Origin: Chamaecrista fasciculata
Taxonomy: Eukaryota > Streptophyta > Magnoliopsida > Fabales > Fabaceae
Direction of reading: 5' to 3'
DNA: 64,000 bases
Assembly: GCA_003254925.1 (NCBI GenBank)
Contig: QANZ01027344.1
Coordinates: forward strand, 75,303 to 139,302
Part shown: positions 11,625 to 24,038 of the stretch, in pieces
Layout: every line of letters begins with the position of its first letter
How positions within the stretch are numbered: the stretch's first letter is position 1
Program-made: the position numbers and the translations under genes
Notes under the pieces: model-generated
Told to the model about the DNA's origin: nothing
The model's input: only the letters and a program-made list of their open reading frames with translations
Databases searched by the model: none

Positions 11625-12742
11625 TTGTAAAAACCAGGGCTGAGCGCCAAAGAGGTGTCTGAGATCCAAGAGGTAAGAAAACCAATCAGCAAGAAAATAA
11701 AAGCGAAAACATCAGAAGTTTTGCCTGTGAGCATTTAAGTTATTATAATTTCAAAATTAATAGAGGCTGCTTTTCAAAAACATTCCAAGTACATGTCACA
11801 AAATAATAATGGCCTTTAGAATTGGTTTCTTTTTCCATTCAACATTTCCATTGAGAAGTTCGGCAAGGTTAGGACAACGATAAAAGTACTTAGTTTCTCC
11901 TTAAGTTCTTTATTCTCAACCATAATTAACTGCAGTGCAACAGTGCTATTTAAGTCCCAATACAGCTTGAAGTCATTTAATCAAACATATTTAGAATTAA
12001 TCATAAAACAAAACCAAGTTTACAATCACGAAGACAAAGTTGATTGATAGACAGTTATTTATTTAAAAAACAATCTATTCAAAATCAAATTCAAATCTCT
12101 GTTTCCTGAGGAGCCATGCTAAATTTTTGTTTGATGACATTAAAACAAATTCTACTGGCAAAAATATAAATATGTATGTAGTCACAGGGGAAATAAATCA
12201 CCGGACGAAGCCACACAATCTGAAACTAACAAGTTAAAAGTAATTCTAACATGTATCTATCTATCTATATAGGGAAGAAGAAAACCAAACGGAAAACTAC
12301 ACTTACGCTAGACCTAAGAGTTATTCGCAATCTCTGTAAACTTGAATTCTAAAAAGAATTTTCTCTCAACAGTTTCCATGAACAAGCGAAAATGGAAAGG
12401 AGGAATGCAGAGCCGAAATTCAGAAAGTCAATGAAAGAAAAAGTAATCAAGCATGAACAAGCAACGTTGAAGAGGAAAAGAGAAATCAGAGAGGAACATA
12501 CCTGAATTAAGCAGAAACGAAACAGATGATTGAAATTTAGGCGAGATTAATGAGGGCTGAAAATTGAGGAGAAATCAAAATTAGCAATTACGAAAATAAA
12601 ATGAAGGTGGGAAAGTGAGAGCTAAGAATAGCAAGAGAGGAAAAAACGGAAGAGTAGAGAGAGATAGTGGAGCCTACATACCTCATTACACGGATTAGCC
12701 ATCGATCGATGCGTTCTCTCTTCCTCTCTTATCTTTCAACGT
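11625..12742 (-). other. WEB1 5' untranslated region with two inferred introns
   Basis: On the minus strand a donor GAG|GTATGT lies at 12682/12681, an acceptor TTTCAG at 12557, a second donor CAG|GTATGT at 12502/12501, and an acceptor CTCAG at 11640. They define a noncoding first exon, a 55-bp second exon (12556-12502) and the leader of the first coding exon. Splicing is inferred from consensus only. An upstream ATG at 12702 would sit in the first exon. Confidence 0.5.
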
Positions 12743-12772
12743 CAATCTCATTTCTTCATTTCATATTCTTTC

Positions 12773-12779
12773 TATATAT
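12773..12779 (-). promoter_or_regulatory. Probable TATA box of WEB1
   Basis: AATATATAG on the minus strand, about 70 bp upstream of the first ATG of the inferred leader and about 90 bp upstream of the first inferred donor. Position fits a TATA box; transcription start is not known. Confidence 0.4.
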
Positions 12780-13003
12780 TTCCCGCTACTATTCAGCATT
12801 TTGCGGCTTTCTTTATTAGTCATAATAATGGTAGACAATTTCAAAATAGGACTTTTCATTTCTATTCTTTATTGTTGCGTGAGTATTCTCTTCTTCTTTT
12901 CTTCTTTAAATTGATAATATTGTTTATAATGTGATAAAAGAAAACATTTTAGTGTCGATGCACCAAGTGGAGCAAGGGAAATTAGTTAACAAAGTTGCCG
13001 TTG

Positions 13004-13051
13004 AATGATGTAACCAATAATTTCTTTTGGCCAATGATGTAACCAATAATT
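13004..13051 (-). repeat. Micro-retroposon scar with 19-bp duplication
   Basis: AATGATGTAACCAATAATT occurs at 13004-13022 and 13033-13051. The ten bases between read GGCCAAAAGA on the minus strand, the same GGCC-plus-A form as in the other scars. Confidence 0.75.
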
Positions 13052-13914
13052 AGTTGTTTAAAGTAAGTGTTTGAACTCTGGTGTTTTTCTTTTTGTAACA
13101 AAAAAATTTAGGTTAGAGGATGACACACCAGTCTAGAGTAAAAATAATTATTTTTTGTTCAAAGAAACCTATAAATCTTTTGACGTAACAAATAAAAAAA
13201 TTATTCATTTTAATCTTGTCTAATTTGTAATGAAAATGAGTAAAAGTATTACGTGATATAACTGAAGAAAAAGAAAAAGTTACCGTGCATGGTGAATGTT
13301 GATGTTGAGTGGGTTGACCATTATAGGCACAGCAATCACGAGGAGGAACCTAGTTGACAAAAGTAATTAATTGGAGCAATCCTTTCATGAGGTGGCGTCG
13401 TGTGTTTTATGTATTTCAAGAATAATACTAGTATGATAAGGAATTGAGTGATTGACATTGGACAATGAGGCAGGAAGTTGACAATGTGTAACCAGAAAAG
13501 TCCAAGCCGTGTGAGACAAGACGTGCTGTCGTCTACTCATGTACACTACACCTATTGCCCATTACTATTATGCCATTCGTTTGGATTACCAAATCACCAA
13601 AACGATGGTCGTTCACCGTTGGACAATCCCAAGGGACACCAAGTTCAAAAAAGGAGCAATGGCTCAGGAGTCAGCAAACTCGGTCCTAAAATAATAATAA
13701 CATGAGTCCAACTTGTAAAGCAATGTGCACTACTTTTTCTGTTCACTTTCCCTTTTACGCTTTTTTTTTTCTCAAATTATCCCTAACTCAACGGTCTAAA
13801 GACTAATCTTTTGTGGATTTATGCTTCTTTTAAGGTTATAGCGCCGATAACGACATAAATCAATTGATCAGCGACATATCTTATCTGGCCAACGACATAA
13901 AACCGTGAATCTGT
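13052..13914. other. Intergenic, no gene seen
   Basis: AT-rich sequence upstream of WEB1 and beyond. A 75-codon frame near 13.5 kb shows no recognisable protein feature and I do not call it. Confidence 0.5.
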
Positions 13915-14030
13915 ACTTTTTTTGTTCAGTTGATTTTTGTTCGCATACATAAGGCGAGATTGAAACTTTTGAAATTAACTTAAGCGACCCAGTGAGTTCG
14001 ACCACTAGACCAACTAAACTTAATTTTTCT
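13915..14030 (-). mobile_element. tRNA-derived SINE fragment
   Basis: On the minus strand a box-A-like TTGGTCTAGTGG is followed about 40 bp later by a box-B-like AGTTTCAATCTC, then the tail runs into an A-rich stretch. The same box-A phrase recurs on the plus strand at 26.5 kb. This is an internal RNA polymerase III promoter layout. Confidence 0.5.
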
Positions 14031-14452
14031 GCTTTTTTTTTTTATTTATTTAAGAGCTATGATTCCAAACAAGTCATGGGGATTAAGTTTTGGGAAAATT
14101 TATAAAAAGGTAGATAGCTTAAAGCTTTTTAATTTTCAACCGTTGGATTTAACTTTTTTAGCCTTGAGATTTGTATAATTTTTTTTAATTTATAAAACAT
14201 AAATCTCGAAACTAAAATAGTTAAATCCAACGATTGAAAGCTAAATAGCTTAAGCTAGCTTTTTAAAGTGTTACCTTACTTTACGCACTGCCAGCGAGTA
14301 TCATTGTTAGGTGGAGATAAGTTGGTGGAATTTGCAAATAGTAAAATAATCGAAGGAAGGAGGTACGGATTCCTTTATATCCAAGACTTCCAAAGAATTA
14401 ATTAATTATGTTTAGAGTATTTGTGAAATAATTTCCAGGACCAATATTATAA

Positions 14453-14971
14453 GGTCAAGTATTTATTGTAGTTCTTAAATTATTGGACAAGTTTTATTTT
14501 GGTTTTAAAATTATTTATTTTGTTCTATTTTGGTCCTCAAATTTTCACTTTTGCTCTCTTTCAATTCCCAAAATGATTTTATATGACTTATGTCGTTATA
14601 TCTAACCTGAACCATTAGATAGATTATTTCTCTCTAATATGTATCATAAAAAGTAAGTTGATAAAAAGAAAAAGAAAAATTTTCATTCTTAGTTATAAAT
14701 TGGAGATAATTTTGTGATTGATTTTTATCTCCAATTTGTGACAAAATGGATTTTTTTTTTCTTTTTCCTCTTTATCAACTCTTTTATTAAGACATATATA
14801 AAAGAGAAATGGTTAATCTCAACTATTCAATTTATAAATAAAGGCAAAAACCCGATGAAATCACATTTTAGGGACCAAAATGAAAGTTTGAGGACTAAAA
14901 TAGAACATAAAACATATTTAGGACAAAAATAAAACTTTCTCCTATAGATTGAGAACTAACATGTTTTAACC
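14453..14971. mobile_element. Mutator-type fold-back MITE
   Basis: Ends GGTCAAGTATTTATTG and its inverted partner ending GTTTTAACC enclose about 519 bp with inverted arms full of TTTTGGTCCTCAAA/AGGACTAAAATAG phrases. The flanks (AATATTATA and AATATATCA) are a plausible degraded 9-bp duplication. No coding capacity. Confidence 0.6.
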
Positions 14972-16058
14972 AATATATCAATTTAGTTTATTATTTTTAA
15001 AAATGTGTAAATAATTTATATATATATATATATTATGACCATTTAAGGTGTGATGGTGAAAGTGAATTTTGAAAAAAATCAAATAGTAGAGAAGAATAGA
15101 TAATTGAACCTACACCCTCATGTTCAAAAAAATAATCAAACTACTAAGACACAAGTCAATCAAATTTTATTTTATTTTATTTTTTTTTGGCGAGGGGAAG
15201 GGGATCCTTTGGCCCCTCTAGTGACGCCCCTATATATAGTATCATCTATAGTCACTTTGTTTCTTGTAAAAAGAGATTTGATAAATTACATGAGCATGAG
15301 TTAATTTTAATTATGGGTGATGGAAATAAATTTATTGTGGGAAATAAAATTACTAACTTGGAATTGACATAGATCTTAAGTAGAGCTAAGATCTTCAAGT
15401 CACACAAGGTCCCAAGAGTCCACAAGATGGAGTATTTAGATTTTGTGCTAAGAAAGAGACTAAAGTTGTACAAAAAGGGACCATTTGTTATGAAACACAT
15501 GTTTGATATATATATATATATATAGCCAAAATATTTACTAATTAGTCCATTTTTAATATTACAAAATGGTCCTTAAACATAATTACAAAAAGTCCCCTTA
15601 ACAAACAAACTCCATATATGTATTAGTAATTCAATAGGATAATTACTAATACTCTTCGGACGTGACTTAGTGTTTCTAGCTCGGTCACGAAAGATTTATG
15701 GATAATCCAACCCATCACGGATTACCACAATCTATTCTTATTCATACTAACGATAAATTAATCACTTATCAGTTATCACTTATCAGTAAACACAAATATT
15801 AATTTTACAATTAATTAATGTTAGTCCACACAAAAATTTCAATAAAGGGCGTTAATCTCAATTTTGATGAGACAAATTTTATATAAACTTTTGCATCATT
15901 TTTGCAGTAAGAATTTTTTTAATTATAATTTCTTTTTCTTGAAAGATTAATCATACTTTTTTTTTTTTACTAAGTTCAATTCTTATTTTTGACCAAGCTT
16001 TTAACTATTTTGGTCCATGATAGGTTTTACTAATTTGAGATAGCTTCTAATCAATGAA
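14972..16058. other. Intergenic, no gene seen
   Basis: AT-rich. A poly(T) followed by a G/C-rich block near 15170-15230 (GGCGAGGGGAAGGGGATCC) may be the tail end of an old retroposon, but its other end is not visible. Nothing else supported. Confidence 0.4.
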
Positions 16059-16131
16059 GCGCCTGTAGCTCAGTGGATAGAGCGTCTGTTTCCTAAGCAG
16101 AAAGTCGTAGGTTCGACCCCTACCTGGCGCG
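16059..16131 (+). tRNA. tRNA-Arg (anticodon CCT)
   Basis: A 73-bp cloverleaf: acceptor stem GCGCCTG/CTGGCGC (one T-T mismatch at 6-67) with discriminator G, D-arm GCTCAGTGGATAGAGC, anticodon stem TCTGT/GCAGA with loop TTCCTAA giving anticodon CCT, and T-arm GTAGGTTCGACCCCTAC. Box A and box B are intact and a T-run follows within 10 bases, as expected for polymerase III termination. No intron. It reads AGG arginine codons in cytosolic translation. It looks like a functional nuclear gene. Confidence 0.95.
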
Positions 16132-17516
16132 GTTTTACTTTTTCGGTATTTTTTTCATAATTTTTCCAAAGGTTGCAGATCAGCAGATGTTCAAGTGGAA
16201 TATATGATTGATGAAAATTGTAAACAAATATTCTTGGAGAGCTAAATTAAGAAGATACATTTAAAAAAAAAAAGAAAAAAAAAACGAACTGAATTAACTA
16301 CCAATTACCTCTTTCATTAATAATAATAATGATAAAATTTTCAAAATAAGAAAAACAACTAGCTTTCATTGCCAAATCAGTGAAAGACAAAAAGTAAGTG
16401 TGTGTACAAGGCAATCTAAAATTAAGACTTTGGTGGGATAGTGTCAAAACAAAGGAAGAAAAAAAAAGAGAAACACGCCACAACTTTGACGTGGTTTAGT
16501 ACTTCAAGACTTACTTTACGTTCTATTAGAACAAACTTCACATATTGGAATTTTTTAATAGAAAAAATTACAAATTTTCCTCAATTTAATTTTTGAACGA
16601 TAAAAATTATAAACTCTCTTTTACAAATGACACACAACTACCCAACCTTATTACACCCTTTAAGATATTTTTGTAAGTTGTAGTGCCTTAGAAACTCATA
16701 TTTTACTTTTATTTATACAAGTCTCTCACCCTCTCTCATCTTATTCCCACCCGATGTGAGACTTATAAAATGAATAAGCCCAACAAATTTTCCCTTCATT
16801 TAAAGTCCCACATAATCAAACGTTATCAGAAAAGTTTATTTCTCTTCATTCCCAACTTTTTTTTATCTCTTCTATTTCTTGGAGAACAATCTACATCAAA
16901 AAGATATGAGACTAATTTTACACTTGATCAAAAGATATAAGACAAAAAATGCAACAAAAAATATAGAGACCCAATTGAAACTTAAGCAAGAGATATAGAC
17001 TAAAAATACACTTTGCCCAAATTTAAAATTATAATACATATCATTTTAAAACTAAAAAAAAATTAAGAGATACTTGGTGAAAATTATTCAACTTTGATAA
17101 CATCTTAGTTTAAAGAAAAAAGCTTCTCATATACTACTCTCTCTTATATCTTACTAACATATAGAAAATGAATGACCTACAAATTTTAAAATCATTTAAA
17201 ATATATAATAGTATAAATACATGTGATCACGTCAAGAATAAATGCCCTCTTTAAATATATTGTTCTCCACTTTAAAAACTTTAACTAATTTAACTATTAA
17301 GGATATATTACAAGGATTTGGAGCTCCAAGACTTGATTGAAGGATTGGAATGTGAATATTGAGACTCCACCTATTGGCTATTAGAGGTAGAATGATATTT
17401 GCACAACTAGTCATGGAAGAAGAATTCTAAGAAAGAAAGGAAATATAATTATAAGAAAGAAAGGAAATATAATTATGTGAGTTCTCTTAATATAAGAGCC
17501 TATGTCCAACACATGG
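16132..17516. other. Intergenic with the right half of a MITE
   Basis: At about 16897-17022 phrases such as AAGATATGAGACTAA and AAAATACACTTTGCCC match the right arm of the GGCCAAAGT MITE family, but no left arm is found. The rest is AT-rich with no supported gene. Confidence 0.4.
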
Positions 17517-17528
17517 AATGAGTTTATT

Positions 17529-18191
17529 TTTTATTTTTTGGGTCAAATCATGGCATATCATGAAAGGAGATTACAGATTCCGTTCATCAACTGCTAAAAA
17601 CGGGAGGAAGTGGGAGTTCACCAAGGGAAAAATTACACAATACAAAACACACCTCAACTCCCTAGATACATACACATAAAGATCTACAGAAAGATCTGGA
17701 CAAGGAAGAACAAAATTCAGCCAACAGACAACAAAAATCCCACATGGGAGAGAAAACATACCCAAGCAACACACGAGGGTATGATCATAGGCCTCCCAAC
17801 AACAGAGCAAACTAAAAAAATCTTTTCCCAAAAAACAATACCAGAACATACTTGAAGATCTTGAAGATACTCTGAATGTTGTAGATTTGAGAAAAAAGGC
17901 GAATCTTGACATCTTCTCTGAAGAAGCTTCATCGTCATCTTCTCTTACGCCCGCAGCATGCTCTGATCTAATAAATCTACTGAAGAAAATCGTCTACCTC
18001 CACCTTCATCAAACAAAAATCACTCTCACTATTGAGAGGAGAAACGTTCGCCTAGGAAGGAAGAACCTCTTCTACAAAGAGGAGACAAAAAAAGGAAAGA
18101 GGAAGAGGGAAGGAGGGATTGCCGGCGACAACCCCTCCTTAAACAAACAGTGCCGCTAAAACCCTAATAGAGCAAAAAGAGAAGAGAGTGA
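17529..18191 (-). mobile_element. Retroposed element with poly(A) tail, probably a short or deleted LINE
   Basis: A 12-bp direct repeat AATGAGTTTATT flanks the element at 17517-17528 and 18192-18203. On the minus strand the element starts TCACTCTCTTCTC, passes through a GC-richer TAGGGTTTTAGCGGCAC leader-like segment and ends in an A-rich tail (AAAAAATAAAAAA) directly against the left duplication. This is the mark of target-primed reverse transcription. No reverse transcriptase is encoded. It could be an internally deleted LINE or a processed copy of an unknown transcript. Confidence 0.65.
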
Positions 18192-18203
18192 AATGAGTTT
18201 ATT

Positions 18204-20004
18204 GAGATGGTGGGAAAAAACCCTATAATTTATAGAATGTAGGAAAGTTCCAAAACTAATCGATGAAAAAATTAAGTAAAATAACACTTTCACATAATTC
18301 ACTTTTAAAGATATCAACTCATGAACCAATTAAGGTTCTCATGAAGAGATATTTTGGTCCCAAAGATCAACACAAACCAATATTTACTGTACTTTTTTTT
18401 TTATCAGAAATCACTAATTAATTAACATCAACAATGTCCTACTCAAATAGATCAAGTGTAATAATTTATACTTGAGTTTATGAGTGACAGATTAAAAGAA
18501 AGGAAAAGTGTTAATATTCTACTTTTTGTCGTGGTTAATCATAATATAGATACTGCACTTTTGAATTTAATTTGACTTTGTGTCGTTATCACTTTGCAAA
18601 TATCTACAAGTAATATAATTCAGTTGTTCAATTTTTTAATTTTAAAAAATGTCATAACTTATATGTAATTAATTTCCTTGTATTTAAACATACTTAAAAA
18701 GAATTTTACTATTTATAATATTATAATCAAAATAAAAGAAAGGAAAAATTTACAATAGAGAATATGTAGAATAAAGCATCCTTGCTGAAAAATTAACTAT
18801 TTGTATACGACGATATACAATTGATTTTAGCTAGTATCATAAACTGACAAATATATCCACATGAAAATTTGGCTGTTAGTTATGTTAGAAAATTTTGAAC
18901 AACTAACGTTAATAACTTATTTTCAATGTTCATTGACATTTGATTACGAAATTCAATTTTTTGATTAAAGATTACTATTTAACTTTAAATTATAGATATT
19001 CTGATATAAAATTCTAAGTGAAAGTTATTTATTTATCCAAATTATAACTTTAAACTATTTAATGTTAAAAGATCATGCTTAATTTCTCTAATTAATATAC
19101 TTTATCTATTATTTTTTGAGTCATTTATGTAACTCAAAATTCAAAATTGAGGCACAAAGAATATATAATAAGATGAATTTGGTCTCTATTAATAAAATAT
19201 GTTCTCTACATATATTTTAATTTTAACATACGAGATATTGTATTTAAAGAAGTTCTCAACGACATATCGATTATTTTTTTCAAGAAAAAAAATCATATCC
19301 ACTAATTATGTTAAATTTTATTGGTTGTCTACTTGTCTTCAATCTTGGTAATAGAAATATTCTGTTTTTTATTCCTATGGTTTTTACAGATTTTCATAAA
19401 AACTTCAAGTATAAACAAATTTAAAATAATATGATATAATTAATAAAATAATTAAAAAATAGTATTTAGAAACAGTTAAATCAGACATATCCTTAAATTA
19501 AATACCAAAGAATTTTTCTTCTATTCTCATCTATCTAGCTATATATATAGAAAAAGAAGTCCATTTTTTCAAATTTCCCACAAAACAAAACACACCTTAT
19601 GAATATCTTGGTATCTGAAACTTGTTTTTGGTCATATTTAGTGAAGCTTCTGTTTTTTATTTTGATCTTTTTCAAAAATCAATTTATAATCTCCACTAAT
19701 TAAGCTTAACACTCACGATTAATATCCAATTAATTCCATAGGACTAACTACTAGACACGTGATCAGTCCTTGAAAGTATCATAAATGTTCTATATGTTTA
19801 TGGATATGTCTGATTTAATTCCCATGCATCTTCCTGAAAATTTGGTTTGATCTATATCCTTTTCGACAAAGATCTAATTAAGCATATGTTCTAAATTCTA
19901 ATTAAGCTTTAAACTTCCACTTTCCAGTTTCCTCCATATATTTTATTGCATATATATAAAGCTCCACAATTAAAAAAGTACATGAAGCTAGCTTCTCATA
20001 CAAC
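18204..20004. other. Intergenic, no gene seen
   Basis: Very AT-rich sequence with no supported coding region, RNA gene or repeat structure that I could define. Confidence 0.5.
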
Positions 20005-20341
20005 TATGAAGCATTGACAGCATTGACACGGATACAGATACGGGTATGAACATGCCGACACGTCAAATTTTTAAAATTATACATCACGGTACGACATATA
20101 TATATATATATAAATAATTAAAAATTCATAAATTTTAATGAAAATTTTAAAAATTACAATATCTATTTATAATATATATGTGTTATTATTTTCTATTGTT
20201 TGTTATATTAAAATAACAAAAAATTGATTTTATATTCTAAAACTTATGATTATGTGTCGTACTGGTGTCGTACGGGTGTCACACACAGAAAAATACCCTT
20301 CACAACGCTTACTCTCAAAATGAAGTGTACATGCTTCATAG
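20005..20341. mobile_element. Fold-back MITE, TATGAAGC family, copy 1
   Basis: Ends TATGAAGCATTGAC and ATGCTTCATAG are inverted. Flanks TCATACAAC and TCATGCAAT agree at seven of nine positions, a degraded 9-bp target duplication. The interior shares GACACGGATAC-type and CGTACGG-type phrases with the copy at 27290-27638. Confidence 0.65.
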
Positions 20342-20389
20342 TCATGCAATAAACTAAGACATATTTACCTTTTCAACTTTTTGTTTTGG

Positions 20390-20585
20390 TCACATAAAGT
20401 TTAGGTGAGTTGGGCCCCGGGGGTTCACCAAGGTCAGGGCATGTCTCAAGGCTCTATGAGCGCTTATAGAGGTACTTACAGATTGCCTACCAACAATACC
20501 TTCACATCGACAGCGGGATTCAAACTCACGACCTTGTGAGTTATATATGAATTGACTCCTTACCAATTGGGTCAACCTTTATTGG
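20390..20585 (-). mobile_element. tRNA-derived SINE
   Basis: On the minus strand a box-A-like TGACCCAATTGGTAAGG and a box-B-like GAGTTTGAATCCC lie about 35 bp apart, followed by a GC-rich body and the tail TCACCTAAACTTTATGTGACC running into an A-rich end. A related element lies at 34.3-34.5 kb with the same TCACCTAAA tail, and the scar in the PAH intron (28616-28674) appears to hold just the last bases of such a tail. Confidence 0.6.
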
Positions 20586-21001
20586 CTAGAGATGACACAA
20601 CTCTCACAAAATAAAAAAAAAAATTATAATTCAATTATAAAGAGAACCTATATAATTAATGATATAGAAAAATTGAGCTGGCATTTAAGAGCTAAGTTCA
20701 GCCAACACATATTTTAATCTTGTATGAGGATTTAATCAATACAAAAATCATTTTTCAGAAGAAAAGAGTTATCTAATTTCAAAAGAAAAAGAGTTAAATA
20801 CTTATATTATATTACTCAATAAAAAATAAATAAATTCAAATAGCTCTAAGAACAAATTATTGATAATAATGAATATGTCAAATAAAAATATCACATTTTC
20901 TAGTTTTAAGTTATAAAAAGAGAGAGTAATTAAATAAAGATGAAGATAAATCTCACACACGACTCACAGGTTATCAATGGGACTAATCTGAACCAACTTA
21001 A

Positions 21002-22576
21002 GGGCTGTTTGGGAGCCTCTTAATCCCAATTTCATCTCATCTCAACATCATCTCATCTTAGAATTAGATGAACAATACTGGTTGGGTGTTTGGTGGAGCC
21101 TTCATCTCATCTCATCTCATTCACATCATCATTTCATCAACAAACATCATCTCATTTTCTCTTACATTTACTAAACTATCCCTGCTCATATACCTATAAT
21201 TACCTATACTCTAATACAAATATAAAAAAACAATTAGGCAAAATAGTAATTTTATATACCCTCATTTATTACACTTATAATTTTCTCTCTCTATCAATCA
21301 TTTCTTATCAATTTTTTTTTTCACTTACACCTCTCTCTCTCTCCTTCACACACACATCTTTCTCTCAAATATATAATATATATAGAAATATATTGTTATT
21401 ATATATATATATTATATCTCTCCCACACACTCTCCCTCTTATTCTCAATTCTCAAATATATATATATATAGAAATGTTATATATTGTGTTATGTATATAT
21501 ATATATATTTATATTAACTTAATTAAAAAAAATATTTTTGTTCATTTGCAATGTTGTTTTTTTTTTTAGTCTCAATGTTCTTCTATTTGTTTTGTTTTGG
21601 TTATAAAACTATTTATGGTTAGATTTTTTACTCAAATTACGAGATGAGTTGCATTTTGGTCCGCAAAATATTTGTTTTATTTTTTAGGTCAAACTGCAAC
21701 ATTCCTATATGTTTTTTACTATTATACAATTCAATCCATACTTTTTTTCAATATATTTTATGAAGTTTTGTGTAAAAATTAAAAGGAGTTAAAATAATTT
21801 TTTATCTTCTCATTTGTTGGCATTGTTGCTAGTTTGATCCTTAAACTATGAGATTAGTTTCGTTTCAGTAATAGAACTATTTTTGGTCTTATTTTGTTTA
21901 TCAAACTACGAGATTAGTTATGGACCGATTCATTGGATCGAAACAAAGTTGTGGACCAAATTGTATGTTTACAATAATTTTCATGTTATTTGCATTCTAG
22001 TCCCCAAACTATTGTTTATTACTTTTTTGTCGTTGAATTTCATAAATAGACCCGATTATTGATGGCTGAGATTTTTTACGGGCCCCGAGTTATCATTTAC
22101 ACATGTTAGGGATCGATTAATTGGACCGATTCAAATTTATGGACCAAATTTTAATCTTAAAATAGTTTTGATATTATTTTCATTTTGGTACATCATCTAA
22201 TCCAATGAGATGGACTCTAAACCCTTCATCCAAAAATATCTCATCCTCACGCTTTCCAAGAGTATCTAATCTCAACATCATCTCATCCAGCTCGCCACCA
22301 AACACTTATCATCTCATCTCATCTCAATATTTCAATCTCATTTTATTATTTCTTACCATTTATACCCCTATACAAAATAAATAAATTCAACAACCTATTT
22401 CACCTAACCACAATCATTACATATCCTTTTATATAATTTCACACTCTATTTAACATCATTTTCTCTCAAATCATCCAAACACCAATACATTATTTCATCT
22501 CATCCCATTACAACATCATCTCATCTCAACATCTAAGATGAGATTGGATTGAGATGGGGAAGCTCCCAAACATCTA
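21002..22576. mobile_element. Class II element with GTTTGGGAGC termini
   Basis: The left end reads GGGCTGTTTGGGAGCCTC and the right end reads GAAGCTCCCAAACATC, an inverted pair. Both subterminal regions are rich in CATCTCATCTCAAC. The interior is AT-rich, contains GGTCC/GGACC phrases resembling the MITE family, and encodes no transposase. The GGG(C/T)NTTTGG terminus recalls PIF/Harbinger, but I could not fix a 3-bp target duplication. Confidence 0.5.
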
Positions 22577-22608
22577 TGAAAAATATACAACATTAAGAAT
22601 TAACATGC

Positions 22609-22671
22609 ACTTTTTATGGAGTTTTTTTCTTTTTTTTTTTTTTTGGGCCTGAATGAACTTTTTATAGAGTT
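22609..22671 (-). repeat. Micro-retroposon scar with 15-bp duplication
   Basis: ACTTTTTATGGAGTT (22609-22623) recurs as ACTTTTTATAGAGTT (22657-22671) around a T-rich run ending GGGCCTGAATGA; read on the minus strand this is TCATTCAGGCCC plus an A-tail. Confidence 0.65.
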
Positions 22672-24038
22672 ACTAGATTTTTTTTCACTTTATTCGTTTC
22701 AACTTTCAACAACAGATTTTTATGGTCTTTGTCGAGCGTCCACTCTTTTTAGTATGCCGTGTCTACCATTCATTATATCGTAATGATTACGAAGAATATA
22801 TCTAAAGCCTGAACTGATGTTTTGAATGATTTATTACAGAGATGAAATTATAATTATTATTATTTTTTTTCAACAATTCCGCCATGGCAAAATAGTTTTC
22901 GCTGATTCTTCAATTTTGCTAGAAGAACATATCTATAGAATTATAATAATTTTGAATTTTTATGATTTTCAATCTCTTCAAATATATTAGTAGTAATACG
23001 TGAAATTTTTTAAAAAATAATTACTGAAAACTTTTTCAATTTAATCGTGAATAGAGATAATTACAACTCTCTAACTAATTAATATCTCACATTCCATAAA
23101 TTAGTAATAATAATACGTCACACATCTTCTCCTGGAGTGGGGTAATCAACTTAATTATATATGTGTATATATATATATAATTAAGCTAATTCCGAGGACC
23201 GTGATGCGATACCGTAAATAATAGAGCCACTCAGCCACCCACCTAAGATTCTATAGCCGAGCTAGATGAGAAAATAGAGAATCCATGCTGCCACTATATA
23301 TATCTATATCTATATATCTATATATATAATATATTTTTGTTGGAACTATAATCTTGAGAGGACACCCATCAACCTTATCCATTATATTATCTGAAATGGG
23401 TCACGCAAACCCGTTTAAAAGCTCCATCAACCCATCAACCTTATCCCATGGTACAGTATTATAAACTATAAAATGATTAAATGTATAAAAATTGTAATTG
23501 ATCATAAATATATATATATATATTGATGTAAAAAAATATTGGTTTTAAATATTTTTATTTAATTTTATTTTAGTTTTTAATTATTGAATATGATTATATG
23601 ATCATATTTTTTTTATTTTAATTTTGAATATTACAAGTTAATAGTTACTATTTACATATTTATTTTGATGAATGTTTTTCTTATCCAGTTAAGATTGTTT
23701 GCAAACGAAGTCAAATCAAATATCTAAAGTGAGCTACTCGTTTCACAAAACAGATGAAGTTGACCATGTCTCTTTTATTTCAAGTCTGAATAGTCTTGAT
23801 GAGTAATTATTTGTCTCGTTAGAACTGTCAACAAATGAGATCAAATTAAATATGAAAGTAAATATGAGACTAAAAAGTAGAAAAAAAATTAAAGAAGTCT
23901 CAAGTCCACTTTTAGTTTCAAATTGATTTTTTTTTATAATCCCGACTTAATAGATAAAGAAATTATTGAAAAAGCCTTATGATCTTAAACTCATCATATT
24001 TGTACTCATCATATTTGGACTTGAAACAAGAAAGATAT
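22672..24038. other. Intergenic, no gene seen
   Basis: AT-rich with several TA-dinucleotide runs near 23.2-23.5 kb. No supported gene. Confidence 0.5.

Noticed and set aside
21090-21569. 159-codon plus-strand frame
   Set aside because: Low-complexity translation of CT/TA-rich transposon DNA, no domain.
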